Assembly: GCA_002496565.1 (NCBI GenBank) | Contig: DAKJ01000030.1 | Location: forward strand, 1-31,576 | DNA length: 31,576 nt | Direction: 5' to 3' | From: Methanosarcina sp. UBA289 | GTDB lineage: Archaea > Halobacteriota > Methanosarcinia > Methanosarcinales > Methanosarcinaceae | Shown: positions 22,272 through 30,019 of the stretch, one piece after another | Position numbering within the stretch: the first letter of the stretch is position 1 | Layout: every line of letters begins with the position of its first letter | The notes under the pieces: model-generated | Told to the model about the DNA's origin: nothing | What the model saw: only the letters and a program-made list of their open reading frames with translations | Database searches by the model: none | Program-made: the position numbers and the translations under genes

Positions 22272-22958
22272 ATGGACTCAGCAAAATTACTTGACATCCT
22301 GGGGAATGAAAACCGCAGGAAGATTATTCAACTTCTTGCAAACCGCCCATGCTATGTCAGTGAGATCTCTAGCAGGTTGGGAGTAGGGCCAAAAGCCATA
22401 ATAAGTCACTTAGGTTTACTCGAGCAGGCAGGACTTATAGAATGCAGTATAGATGAACAAAGGCGTAAGTACTTCAATATCGCAAACAATATGAGACTTG
22501 AAGTGTCGGTATCTCCATATGCCTATACAGTAACATTACACGATATTACTCTTGATAGGGAGAAACAAGAAGAATCTCCTGTGAAAAAGGAGATTCCTGC
22601 CGGGGAAGGGTCGTCAGCTTTCTTTCTTAAATTGAACAGCAGACTTGAGGAGCTCAAAACAAGGCAAGAAGAACTTGCACAGATGCAGCAACAGCTCCAG
22701 GCTGAGTACACGGAAGTTATGGATCGTTGTCTGGACTCAATTGAAAGGGTTGCCAGAAGTTCTGTAGAGTGTGAGCTCTTGTTTGAGCTTTTGAAAAATG
22801 AAACCACCTTAGCTACTCTATGTTACAACTTGCGCTTGCATCCGAGTATTATTAATGCTAACCTGATAGATCTTGCAGAGAGGGGTTTTATTGAGTATAG
22901 TATCAAAAATAACCAGTATTACTGGAAAATACGTGAGACTGGAGTTGAGAACGAATGA
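22272..22958 (+). CDS. ArsR-like regulator with two winged helices and a coiled coil, 228 aa
   Basis: Probable DNA-binding regulator of the operon it heads. Residues 1-75 are an ArsR-type winged helix (LLDILGNENRRKIIQLLANRPCYVSEISSRLGVGPKAIISHLGLLEQAGLI, with the wing IDEQRRKYFNI). A linker follows, then a Gln/Glu-rich coiled coil (about 115-150; LEELKTRQEELAQMQQQLQAEYTE). A second winged-helix-like segment lies at the C-terminus (about 165-222; LLKNETTLATLCYNLRLHPSIINANLIDLAERGFIEYS). No metal-binding cysteines of the classic ArsR sensor are visible. AGAGG lies 7 bases before the ATG. The stop overlaps the cdc48 start by 4 bases (ATGA), indicating coupled translation. I infer a role in controlling cdc48; no experiment is known to me. 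Confidence 0.85.
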   Translation: MDSAKLLDILGNENRRKIIQLLANRPCYVSEISSRLGVGPKAIISHLGLLEQAGLIECSIDEQRRKYFNIANNMRLEVSVSPYAYTVTLHDITLDREKQEESPVKKEIPAGEGSSAFFLKLNSRLEELKTRQEELAQMQQQLQAEYTEVMDRCLDSIERVARSSVECELLFELLKNETTLATLCYNLRLHPSIINANLIDLAERGFIEYSIKNNQYYWKIRETGVENE

Positions 22959-25219
22959 TTGAGGAAATGAATTTGAGAGTTGCTGAAGCTTATCATAAGG
23001 ACGTGGGTAGGGGAATTGCAAGGATTGACACCCGCCTTATGCAACAGATGGGGCTTGTAAGTGGGGATATAATTGAGATCTCAGGAAGAGCCAAGACCTA
23101 CGCAATTGTCTGGCCAAATGTAGAGCGTGAACAAGAAAATCGGATCCGGATCGACGGAAACCTGCGCAGTAATGCAAAAGTGGGGATTGATGACAGGGTT
23201 ACAATCCAGAAGGTCCAGGCAAAACACGCTCAGAGAGTTACCCTTGCTCCTTCTCAGCCTGTAAGACTTGTTGGAGGGGCTCACTATATTCTAAGAATTA
23301 TTGAAGGAAGACCTTTGAACAAAGGTCAGCAGATCAGGGTGGAAACTGTAAATAATCCTCTGACTTTCGTGGTTTCATCTACAAGGCCAGCAGGACCTGT
23401 CGTTGTCACTAAGGATACAGAGATTGTCATCAAGGAAAAATCAGTTGAGGAGATCAAGGTTCCAGAAGGAATCTCGTATGAGGATATTGGTGGGCTTAAA
23501 CGAGAAATCCAACTTGTCAGGGAAATGATTGAGCTGCCGCTAAGACATCCTGAACTCTTCCAGAAGCTTGGAATTGAGCCTCCTAAAGGGGTTTTGCTTC
23601 ATGGGCCTCCAGGTACGGGCAAGACAATGATTGCAAAAGCAGTTGCAAGTGAAACTGATGCCAATTTTATGACTATCAGCGGTCCTGAAATCGTTTCAAA
23701 GTATTATGGAGAAAGTGAACAGAAGCTTCGTGAAATTTTCGAGGAAGCCGAAAAGGATGCACCTTCTATCATTTTCATAGATGAGATTGATTCTATTGCT
23801 CCAAAGCGCGGTGAAGTCACAGGAGAAATGGAACGTAGGGTGGTTGCCCAGTTGCTTTCCCTTATGGACGGGCTTCAGTCTAGAGGTGAGGTAGTTGTAA
23901 TCGCTGCCACAAACCGTCCTAACTCCATAGATGAAGCTCTCCGCCGTGGTGGAAGGTTTGACAGGGAAATCGAAATTGGAATTCCTGATCGGAACGGTAG
24001 GAAGCAGATTCTTCTAATTCACACAAGAGGCATGCCAATTGAACAGGATGTAAGTCTTGGTGAAATTGCAGATGTAACCCATGGTTTCGTGGGAGCTGAT
24101 TTATCTTCTCTGTGTAAGGAAGCTGCAATGCATGCCTTGAGAAGGATAACTCCTGAAATCGATATCGAAGAAGAAATTCCACAGGAAATTCTTGATAACC
24201 TTGTAGTCACCAAAGAAGATTTCAGGGAAGCCCTGAAGAATATTGAGCCTTCGGCGATGAGAGAGGTTTACGTTGAGGTTCCGCACGTGGAATGGGATGA
24301 TATCGGGGGACTTGAAAATGCAAAGCAGGAACTTATTGAGGCTGTAGAATGGCCTCTGAAGTATCCTGAAGTCTTCAGCACTATTAGTATAAAACCGCCC
24401 AGAGGGATATTACTGTTCGGGCCTCCAGGTACGGGTAAAACCCTGCTTGCAAAAGCTGTCGCCAGTGAAAGCGAAGCCAATTTCATCAGCATCAAAGGTC
24501 CGGAGCTGCTTAGCAAATACGTAGGAGAATCCGAGCGTGCGATTAGGGAAACCTTCCGGAAAGCCAAACAGGCTGCACCGACAGTTATTTTCTTTGACGA
24601 GATCGATTCAATCGCCCCTCAAAGAAGTTCTGTCTCAGATACGCACGTGTCCGAAAGAGTTGTCAGCCAGATCCTAACTGAACTGGATGGAGTAGAAGAA
24701 CTCAAGGATGTGATCATTGTTGCTGCCACTAACCGGCCTGATATGGTAGATCCTGCTCTGTTGAGGCCTGGTCGCTTTGACAGGCTCATCTATATCAAGC
24801 CACCTGATAAAAAAAGCAGGGAGAAGATCTTTGAAATTCATACACAGGGAAAACCACTTGCAGAAGATGTAAATCTCTCCGAACTTGCTGATATGACTGA
24901 GGGGTACGTAGGTGCTGACATTGAGGGCATTTGCAGGGAGGCTGCGATGCTAGCCCTGAGGGAAATTGTCACTCCAGGAGTTGGCAGAAAAGATGTCGAG
25001 AAACGGGCAAGAGAAGTCCGGATTTCAAAGAAGCACTTTGAACGTGCAATCCGCCGTGTAAAGCCTACAACATCCAGGGAAAACCTTGCAGCTTATGAAC
25101 GGGGGGCTGAACTCTTTGCTAAATACTCAACTGAATTTGAAGAAGAAGCTTCCGAAGCGGAAGAGCAAGAAAAAGAAATCGAACATGAAAATGTTCCGGG
25201 TTTCTTTCAGGCTCAGTAA
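22955..25219 (+). CDS. cdc48: Cdc48/VAT AAA+ ATPase, 754 aa
   Basis: Hexameric unfoldase of the p97/VAT family that extracts and unfolds proteins, feeding the archaeal proteasome. Order: CDC48 N-domain (about 1-185; double-psi barrel beginning LRVAEAYHKDVGRGIARID), D1 with Walker A GPPGTGKT (217-224) and Walker B IIFIDE (272-277), then D2 with Walker A GPPGTGKT (489-496) and Walker B VIFFDE ending at Glu549. Pore-loop motifs KYYGESE (D1) and KYVGESE (D2) and arginine-finger regions (GGRFDRE, PGRFDRL) are intact. The C-terminus is acidic, without the HbYX tail used to open the 20S gate. The ATG at 22955 is coupled to the regulator; GGAG lies upstream. An ATG at 22967 is less likely. Followed by a weak GC hairpin (25236-25253) and two Hsp20 genes. 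Confidence 0.96.
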   Translation: MIEEMNLRVAEAYHKDVGRGIARIDTRLMQQMGLVSGDIIEISGRAKTYAIVWPNVEREQENRIRIDGNLRSNAKVGIDDRVTIQKVQAKHAQRVTLAPSQPVRLVGGAHYILRIIEGRPLNKGQQIRVETVNNPLTFVVSSTRPAGPVVVTKDTEIVIKEKSVEEIKVPEGISYEDIGGLKREIQLVREMIELPLRHPELFQKLGIEPPKGVLLHGPPGTGKTMIAKAVASETDANFMTISGPEIVSKYYGESEQKLREIFEEAEKDAPSIIFIDEIDSIAPKRGEVTGEMERRVVAQLLSLMDGLQSRGEVVVIAATNRPNSIDEALRRGGRFDREIEIGIPDRNGRKQILLIHTRGMPIEQDVSLGEIADVTHGFVGADLSSLCKEAAMHALRRITPEIDIEEEIPQEILDNLVVTKEDFREALKNIEPSAMREVYVEVPHVEWDDIGGLENAKQELIEAVEWPLKYPEVFSTISIKPPRGILLFGPPGTGKTLLAKAVASESEANFISIKGPELLSKYVGESERAIRETFRKAKQAAPTVIFFDEIDSIAPQRSSVSDTHVSERVVSQILTELDGVEELKDVIIVAATNRPDMVDPALLRPGRFDRLIYIKPPDKKSREKIFEIHTQGKPLAEDVNLSELADMTEGYVGADIEGICREAAMLALREIVTPGVGRKDVEKRAREVRISKKHFERAIRRVKPTTSRENLAAYERGAELFAKYSTEFEEEASEAEEQEKEIEHENVPGFFQAQ

Positions 25220-25235
25220 GCCCAATTCTTTATAG

Positions 25236-25267
25236 GCCGGCGCAAATACCGGTCTTTTACTCTTTAA
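25236..25267 (+). terminator. Weak terminator after cdc48
   Basis: GCCGG (25236-25240) pairs with CCGGT (25249-25253) across an 8-base loop, followed by CTTTTACTCTTT. It may separate cdc48 transcripts from the Hsp20 genes. Confidence 0.4.
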
Positions 25268-25373
25268 GACTCATGACTACTGGAAAGAATAATGACTGAT
25301 TAATATTTAGCTGATTTAATTAATCTTAACCTGATAATTGTACAAATGGATAAACTAATAATGGGGTAATTAT

Positions 25374-25901
25374 ATGGATAGAGACAGAAAAACAAGAAGA
25401 GATTTTTTTGATGAAGTCTTCGGAATTGATCCTATTAGGGACGTGGACGACATGTTCGAACGCCTCAGTAGGGCAATGGGTATGAGTGCGGAAAATTTCG
25501 GTCAGTCCCCTTTCATCTACGGATTTTCCTTAACCCAGAGACCAGGAGAAGAACCTGAAATCCGCGAATTTGGAAATATTCCTACATTTGAGCAGACCAC
25601 GACCGGAGAAAAGAGTTATCTTGACATAAGAAAACCCTTGATTGATATACTGGAAGCCGAAGATACCATACATGTAATTGCTGAGATTCCGGGTATCGAG
25701 AAAGAAAATATCAGACTGAACGCAACTGATTTAATGCTTGACATCGAAACAATACATGGGAATCCGAAATATTCCGAACGTGTAGAACTGCCCGTAAAGG
25801 TGGACCCCCAGAGTGCAAAAGCTACATACAAAAATGGTGTGCTGGAAGTTACCTTTAAGAGGCTGGAATCCAGTTCCCGAACCTCAATAAACATTGAGTG
25901 A
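25374..25901 (+). CDS. hsp20-1: Small heat-shock protein Hsp20, copy 1, 175 aa
   Basis: ATP-independent holdase chaperone. The N-terminal region (1-85; RDFFDEVFGIDPIRDVDDMFERL) is variable and contains FIYGFSLTQRPGEEPEIREFGN, shared with the next gene. The alpha-crystallin domain (about 86-168) includes PLIDILEAEDTIHVIAEIPGIEKENI, a short strand region and the family signature YKNGVLEVTF. The usual C-terminal I-X-I/V anchor is represented by SINIE at the end. The ATG at 25374 follows GGGG by about 7 bases. It is 154 bases after cdc48 and 54 bases before the paralogue. Proximity to cdc48 suggests a joint response to protein damage. Confidence 0.93.
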   Translation: MDRDRKTRRDFFDEVFGIDPIRDVDDMFERLSRAMGMSAENFGQSPFIYGFSLTQRPGEEPEIREFGNIPTFEQTTTGEKSYLDIRKPLIDILEAEDTIHVIAEIPGIEKENIRLNATDLMLDIETIHGNPKYSERVELPVKVDPQSAKATYKNGVLEVTFKRLESSSRTSINIE

Positions 25902-25912
25902 TATTCTGGAAA

Positions 25913-25929
25913 TTACACTGTAAGTGTAA
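25913..25929. repeat. Palindrome between the two Hsp20 genes
   Basis: TTACACT-GTA-AGTGTAA is a perfect 7-bp inverted repeat with 3-base spacer, 27 bases before the second Hsp20 start. Its right half GTAAGTGTAA recurs at 26523-26532, after the second gene. Could be a regulator site or a processing hairpin. Confidence 0.45.
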
Positions 25930-25955
25930 CAGCACGAGGAAAAGCAGAGGTAATA

Positions 25956-26453
25956 ATGGTGGGCACAAGAAAAAGAAAGGATTTCTTTGAAGATTTTGGA
26001 CCTGAATTTTTTGATAACCTTGAAGATATTATCAACGCCCTCCTGGAAGATCTGGGAGAATCCGTCCCTTTCGTTTACGGATTTTCTATCATTCATCGCC
26101 CGGAGGAAGATCCCGAACTCCGGGAGTTTGGAAATGTTTCGGAACGTTCTGAAGATGAAGAGAACCTCTTCCCCTCCGAAATAAGAGACCCTTTAATTGA
26201 TATCTTTGAAAGCGAAGAGCTGGTGCATGTACTTGCAGAACTCCCGGAGATTGAAAAAGAAGATCTCCTGCTGCATGCGACTGCTCAAAATCTCGAAATA
26301 AGGATTATTGGGACATCTGAATATTCACAGGATATAGAGCTTCCATCCCGTGTGGACCCTAAGAGTGCAAAAGCCAATTATAAAAATGGAGTGCTTGAAG
26401 TCACTTTCAGACGTTGTGCTGATGAAATTCCCATTGAAATCGAAATTAATTGA
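25956..26453 (+). CDS. hsp20-2: Small heat-shock protein Hsp20, copy 2, 165 aa
   Basis: Paralogue of the preceding gene with the same layout: a short N-terminus (RKRKDFFEDFGPEFFDNLEDII), then FVYGFSIIHRPEEDPELREFGN, and an alpha-crystallin domain with PLIDIFESEELVHVLAELPEIEKEDL and YKNGVLEVTF. The C-terminus IPIEIEIN supplies an I-X-I motif for oligomer assembly. Identity to copy 1 is moderate, highest in the motifs above. The N-terminal region is more acidic, so the two may form mixed oligomers (inference). The ATG at 25956 follows GAGG by about 5 bases. The 54-base gap to copy 1 holds a palindrome. Co-transcription with copy 1 is likely. Confidence 0.92.
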   Translation: MVGTRKRKDFFEDFGPEFFDNLEDIINALLEDLGESVPFVYGFSIIHRPEEDPELREFGNVSERSEDEENLFPSEIRDPLIDIFESEELVHVLAELPEIEKEDLLLHATAQNLEIRIIGTSEYSQDIELPSRVDPKSAKANYKNGVLEVTFRRCADEIPIEIEIN

Positions 26454-27069
26454 TGTCCAACAGATTGAAGAGCTGATTGAAGGAGTACCTAATAAAAACA
26501 CACCGAAAACTGCTTGAAAATTGTAAGTGTAAAAGTTAAGTATTCAGTTCTGATAAACCATACGTTAAATAGTAATTAAAAACATATAGTATGCAGCTCC
26601 TCTAAAAAAGAAGATACTGTTAGTTTAAACCAAGGTTATACCTTTTAATGCATACTATTTGTATATTATATTTATGCTCTTCTACACATTTTTTAATCAC
26701 TTTAATACTTTTATCTTCCGTTTTTAACTTTAATTTACCATTTGTGTCTTATTTTATGAGTTGCCCACATTTCGATTTTGATATGGTAATATACTGCTTT
26801 TTTGTAATACCTTCTCATATTTTATCTCAATATTCTATTTTCTTAATTTGGGTGTTGAAGCTCTCAACAATAACCGATCTAAATTATGGGGATATAATAT
26901 AAATTCAAAAATATATATTTTATAAAATATAACATCGCCTACTTAGTATAAATAAGATTCGATTGATTGTAAAAAATTATAACCAAAAAATCTGCGACTT
27001 CATGTTATAATTTTTATAATTGTGAATCTTTGTGTAATCAGCCTTACTTTCAATATGAACAAAAGCAAA

Positions 27070-27290
27070 AAGTATATATGCATGATTGTTTAACAGGGAA
27101 TCTATAGTCCCGAAATAACAAAAAAGCATGTGTAGTCGAGGACAAAAACTCAAGATATTATCTGGTTAGAGGAACTTGACTCCTCTACATTGGGACCAGA
27201 ATCAATCTTGTGTGGAAGGTGCTAGATAACCGTGCAGTGATTCGAAAAATGTAGAAGGTCTCATCAGTAGAAGAACCCAATATTATGCGA
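27070..27290 (+). ncRNA. Candidate promoter plus structured small RNA
   Basis: AGTATATATGC (27071-27081) is a strong TATA-like box. About 25 bases on begins a segment richer in G+C than its surroundings. It contains the hairpins GGGA/TCCC (27096-27099, 27108-27111) and TAGAGGA/TCCTCTA (27167-27173, 27181-27187, 7-base loop). All three plus-strand frames are closed by stops. The 3' end cannot be placed. It could equally be the remnant of a mobile element. Confidence 0.3.
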
Positions 27291-27618
27291 ATAAGGAAGA
27301 TAAAAGTGACAGAAATATCCCCTCTTCAAGAGCCAAAAATACATCTAGATAAGGCTTCCATTAGGAAGTAAATTAAAAATCTTTCTCATACGCACAGATA
27401 TTGAATTAATCTATGGAAAAATGAAGAGGCCGTTGTAAAGCCAAAGAATTCGGGGCTTTTCAGTATAATGTTAGTTAATTTAAGGCATTTTGTAATCTAC
27501 AGTGCTCACAATTAATAATTTTACTTATCAATAAACAGTATACTTGTTACTTCTTTCATATATTGACCAACTATTTTATCCTCTAAAAACAGAGCTTTAG
27601 GCCTTTAGAGGGCTCAAA

Positions 27619-27660
27619 TGTATACAAAATAGTGTATAGGCTTACTTTACTGTGAACACT
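27619..27660 (+). promoter_or_regulatory. Candidate promoter and palindrome of DUF1646 copy 1
   Basis: TGTATACA (27619-27626) fits a TATA box, and about 26 bases later lies ACTGT-GA-ACACT (27649-27660) at the predicted transcription start. A similar ACTGT-containing palindrome occupies the same position before copy 2. Confidence 0.35.
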
Positions 27661-27700
27661 ATAGACTACTATAGACTAAATAGTAAAGGAGGAATAATTA

Positions 27701-28813
27701 ATGGGTCTTGAACCAGGAATTTTAGCTGGGTTTCTTGTAATATTTCTTGCCGTACTTCTAGGTCCTTTTAAAATAAAAATAATTGAAGAAAATCTGGAGG
27801 TCTTCCTGTTTGTCTGCGGAATTGCTGCAATGACAATTGCAGGTTTTGTCGAACTTCCGGGATTAGAAACAGGCTGGAGAATGGAAATAATTGAAGAAGC
27901 GTTGACTTCTCCGCTAAGTTCTTTACATATTGCCGGTATTCCAATAGGCATATTTCAGATCGTGCTTGTTGTCGGTTTAATCATCTATAAATGGCATGAA
28001 CCTATCCATAAAGCCATTCGGAAAATGGCTTCAGCGCTTTCTCTTAAGGTTATGGCTTTTATCCTTGTTGCCGTGCTTGGTCTACTTTCCAGTGTGATGT
28101 CCGCCATTCTTGCGGCAATCATTCTCGTTGAGATGGTTAATGCACTGCCTCTCTCACGAAAATCCAAGGTAGACCTGACAGTCATTGCATGTTTCTCAAT
28201 CGGCCTTGGCGCTGCTCTTACCCCTCTTGGCGAACCACTTTCAACAATTGCTATCTCAAAACTCTCAGGTGCGCCTTACCATGCCGATTTCATGTTTTTA
28301 TTTAATATGCTTGGCCTCTATATTCTTCCAGGCATTCTTGTGTTCGGTCTTATTGGAATGTTCTTCCTTGGAAAAGTCGATATGAACGATCCCGGGATGA
28401 AAGCTGAAGAATATAACGAGACTCTAAAAGATGTCATTATGAGGGCTGTCAAGGTCTATCTGTTTATCATGGCTCTTACATTCCTTGGAGACGGTTTCAA
28501 GCCTATTATATTCGAATATTTTGCACAAATCCCCGCAACAGTCCTGTATTGGGTAAACATGGTCTCTGCTATTCTGGATAATGCTACTCTGGCAGCAGCT
28601 CAAATAGGGCCTAACCTTACTGAACCTCAGATTAAGGGTATCCTTATGGGGCTTTTGATTGCCGGCGGAATGCTGATCCCAGGAAATATCCCAAACATCA
28701 TCTCTGCAGGCAAACTTGGTATAACCAGTAAAGAATGGGCAAGACTTGGAGTCCCCATGGGACTAGTCACGATGGCTATCTATTTTGTCATCATCTTTGT
28801 GTTTAAAATTTAA
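27701..28813 (+). CDS. DUF1646 membrane protein, predicted cation transporter, copy 1, 370 aa
   Basis: Polytopic inner-membrane protein with about ten hydrophobic segments. It matches the DUF1646 family, which belongs to the ion-transporter superfamily with ArsB/NhaD-like antiporters; transport of Na+ or another cation is predicted, not shown. Motifs typical of the superfamily are ALTPLGEPLSTIAISKLSGAPY (about 171-192) and MVSAILDNATLAAAQIGP (about 288-305), which resemble paired re-entrant loops, and IPGNIPNIISAGKLGI near the C-terminus. The ATG at 27701 follows AAAGGAGGA by 7 bases. It is about 88% identical (43 differences by hand) to the gene at 30020. A long imperfect hairpin follows (28842-28904). 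Confidence 0.88.
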   Translation: MGLEPGILAGFLVIFLAVLLGPFKIKIIEENLEVFLFVCGIAAMTIAGFVELPGLETGWRMEIIEEALTSPLSSLHIAGIPIGIFQIVLVVGLIIYKWHEPIHKAIRKMASALSLKVMAFILVAVLGLLSSVMSAILAAIILVEMVNALPLSRKSKVDLTVIACFSIGLGAALTPLGEPLSTIAISKLSGAPYHADFMFLFNMLGLYILPGILVFGLIGMFFLGKVDMNDPGMKAEEYNETLKDVIMRAVKVYLFIMALTFLGDGFKPIIFEYFAQIPATVLYWVNMVSAILDNATLAAAQIGPNLTEPQIKGILMGLLIAGGMLIPGNIPNIISAGKLGITSKEWARLGVPMGLVTMAIYFVIIFVFKI

Positions 28814-28841
28814 GCTCAAAATTGCTCATAAGTATAACTTG

Positions 28842-28904
28842 GGTTCAGTTTCAAGATCCAGTAGAGAGAATACACGCTAAATTACTGGATTTTGGAACTG
28901 GATC
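28842..28904 (+). terminator. Imperfect long hairpin after DUF1646 copy 1
   Basis: The arms at 28842-28864 and 28882-28904 pair over about 20 positions with a few mismatches around a 17-base loop. The matching hairpin after copy 2 is perfect. There is no strong T tract, so it may act as a 3' stabilising or processing structure rather than a classical terminator. Confidence 0.5.
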
Positions 28905-29927
28905 AGACTCTGCAAAACAGTATAAAATTGAGTCTATCTTACAGTATTCTCTTCAAATTCTATGGGAAACGAGTTTCAAGGATTTTTCAGGAGATTTGAT
29001 AATTTAGCGCTCCCTTATATTCAATTGGTATTGAACAAATTGGAAAAACGTACTGACAGGATTGATTTTATTTCTTAAAGCTGCCAGAATTCTTATTTTC
29101 AATTTGAAAACTCTTACTTGAATTTGAAGAAAATATACTTATTCGGTTAAGCTTCACAGTACTGTTTTTTATTGCAGACTCTCTATTATCGTTATCAGAA
29201 ATCAATATTTAATTTACAGTTTTTTGTTTTGTAGTCATTAATTCTAGTACTCAACTTGAACTATTTGTTATTTTTTTCTAAATTTCATCTCCGCGTTAAT
29301 TGTTTTTCTCTTTAATTAGCAAGTTTTTTTTCAATCTACGAGACTTAAAATTTACAATCCGCCGAAAAGCTTTCTAAACACATAAAAACGAAGAAAATTT
29401 ATACTTGACAAAAATCTGAAACTTCTCTTCCATAGATATCTGATTGGAAACCCTCACGGGCTGTGTAAATTCTCAGATCTTCTACTCCAAGAAAATATTA
29501 AATATATAATATCTCTTCCTCCTTGCCGATTTTCCACATTGTGCACAAAAATGTCATCTAGTTTCTCAATTAGGCAGCAGCATAAATAAAATTCTACTTT
29601 ATGAATTATTTTATGGATAAATAGGTGAATAAAATCTGCATTTGTATATTATAAATGTAGAATTATAAATTTATTTGAACTAAAATTTTTGTACTTAATG
29701 TCAACTTTTGTAGATAAAACAATTTACGAAGTTAGCCAAATATATGAATTAATGCAAAGCTATATGATTTTCCCGAATTTTAGACCGAAAGTAATTTCTG
29801 TATCTATTAAAATGCATTACTGGTAAAACTCCTTATAATATGTAAATAGACCCTATTTGTAAAAAATATAAAATTTATATTGAATATTAAAGACTAATAT
29901 ATTATTAAAGAATAAATAGCGCAAGTC

Positions 29928-29971
29928 TTTATAAGACAAAAACATTCTAGGCTCTAACACTGTTTAACAGT
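29928..29971 (+). promoter_or_regulatory. Promoter and start-site palindrome of DUF1646 copy 2
   Basis: TTTATAAG (29928-29935) is a TATA box whose predicted start (about 29957) falls at the palindrome ACTGTT-T-AACAGT (29959-29971). A ribosome site AGGAGGA lies at 30004-30010. Confidence 0.45.
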
Positions 29972-30019
29972 ATGTTATTCAGACTTTGTGGTTTAATAAT
30001 ATTAGGAGGAAAAAAAGTA

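Larger units (their letters stand above)
26454..27700. other. Long intergenic region, possible ncRNA and DUF1646 promoter
   Basis: About 1.25 kb without a credible protein gene; an 84-codon frame at 26648 is AT-driven and has no ribosome site. Visible structures are a 10-bp inverted repeat ATAGTATGCA/TGCATACTAT (26586-26595, 26649-26658), a strong TATA box with a structured GC-richer segment (27070-27290, listed separately), and the promoter and leader of the following gene. That leader contains an AT-rich inverted repeat TATAC/GTGTATA and a tandem ACTATAGACT (27658-27677). Confidence 0.5.
28814..30019. other. Intergenic region between the DUF1646 copies
   Basis: About 1.2 kb, strongly AT-rich, with no supported gene. 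The first 150 bases are homologous to the 3' flank of copy 2, including the hairpin and the stretch TTCAAATTCTATGGGAAA. The middle (28950-29900) shows nothing I recognise. The last 100 bases hold the promoter, palindrome and ribosome site of copy 2. Confidence 0.5.

Noticed and set aside
26648..26902. 84-codon hydrophobic frame after the Hsp20 genes
   Set aside because: AT-driven composition, no ribosome site, and no link to a neighbour.
28822..29007. 61-codon frame after DUF1646 copy 1
   Set aside because: It reads through the conserved 3' hairpin, and the homologous region after copy 2 does not keep the frame.
29972..30019. 16-codon N-terminal extension of DUF1646 copy 2
   Set aside because: It would translate through the AGGAGGA ribosome site; copy 1 has no such extension and both proteins are 370 residues from the chosen ATG.
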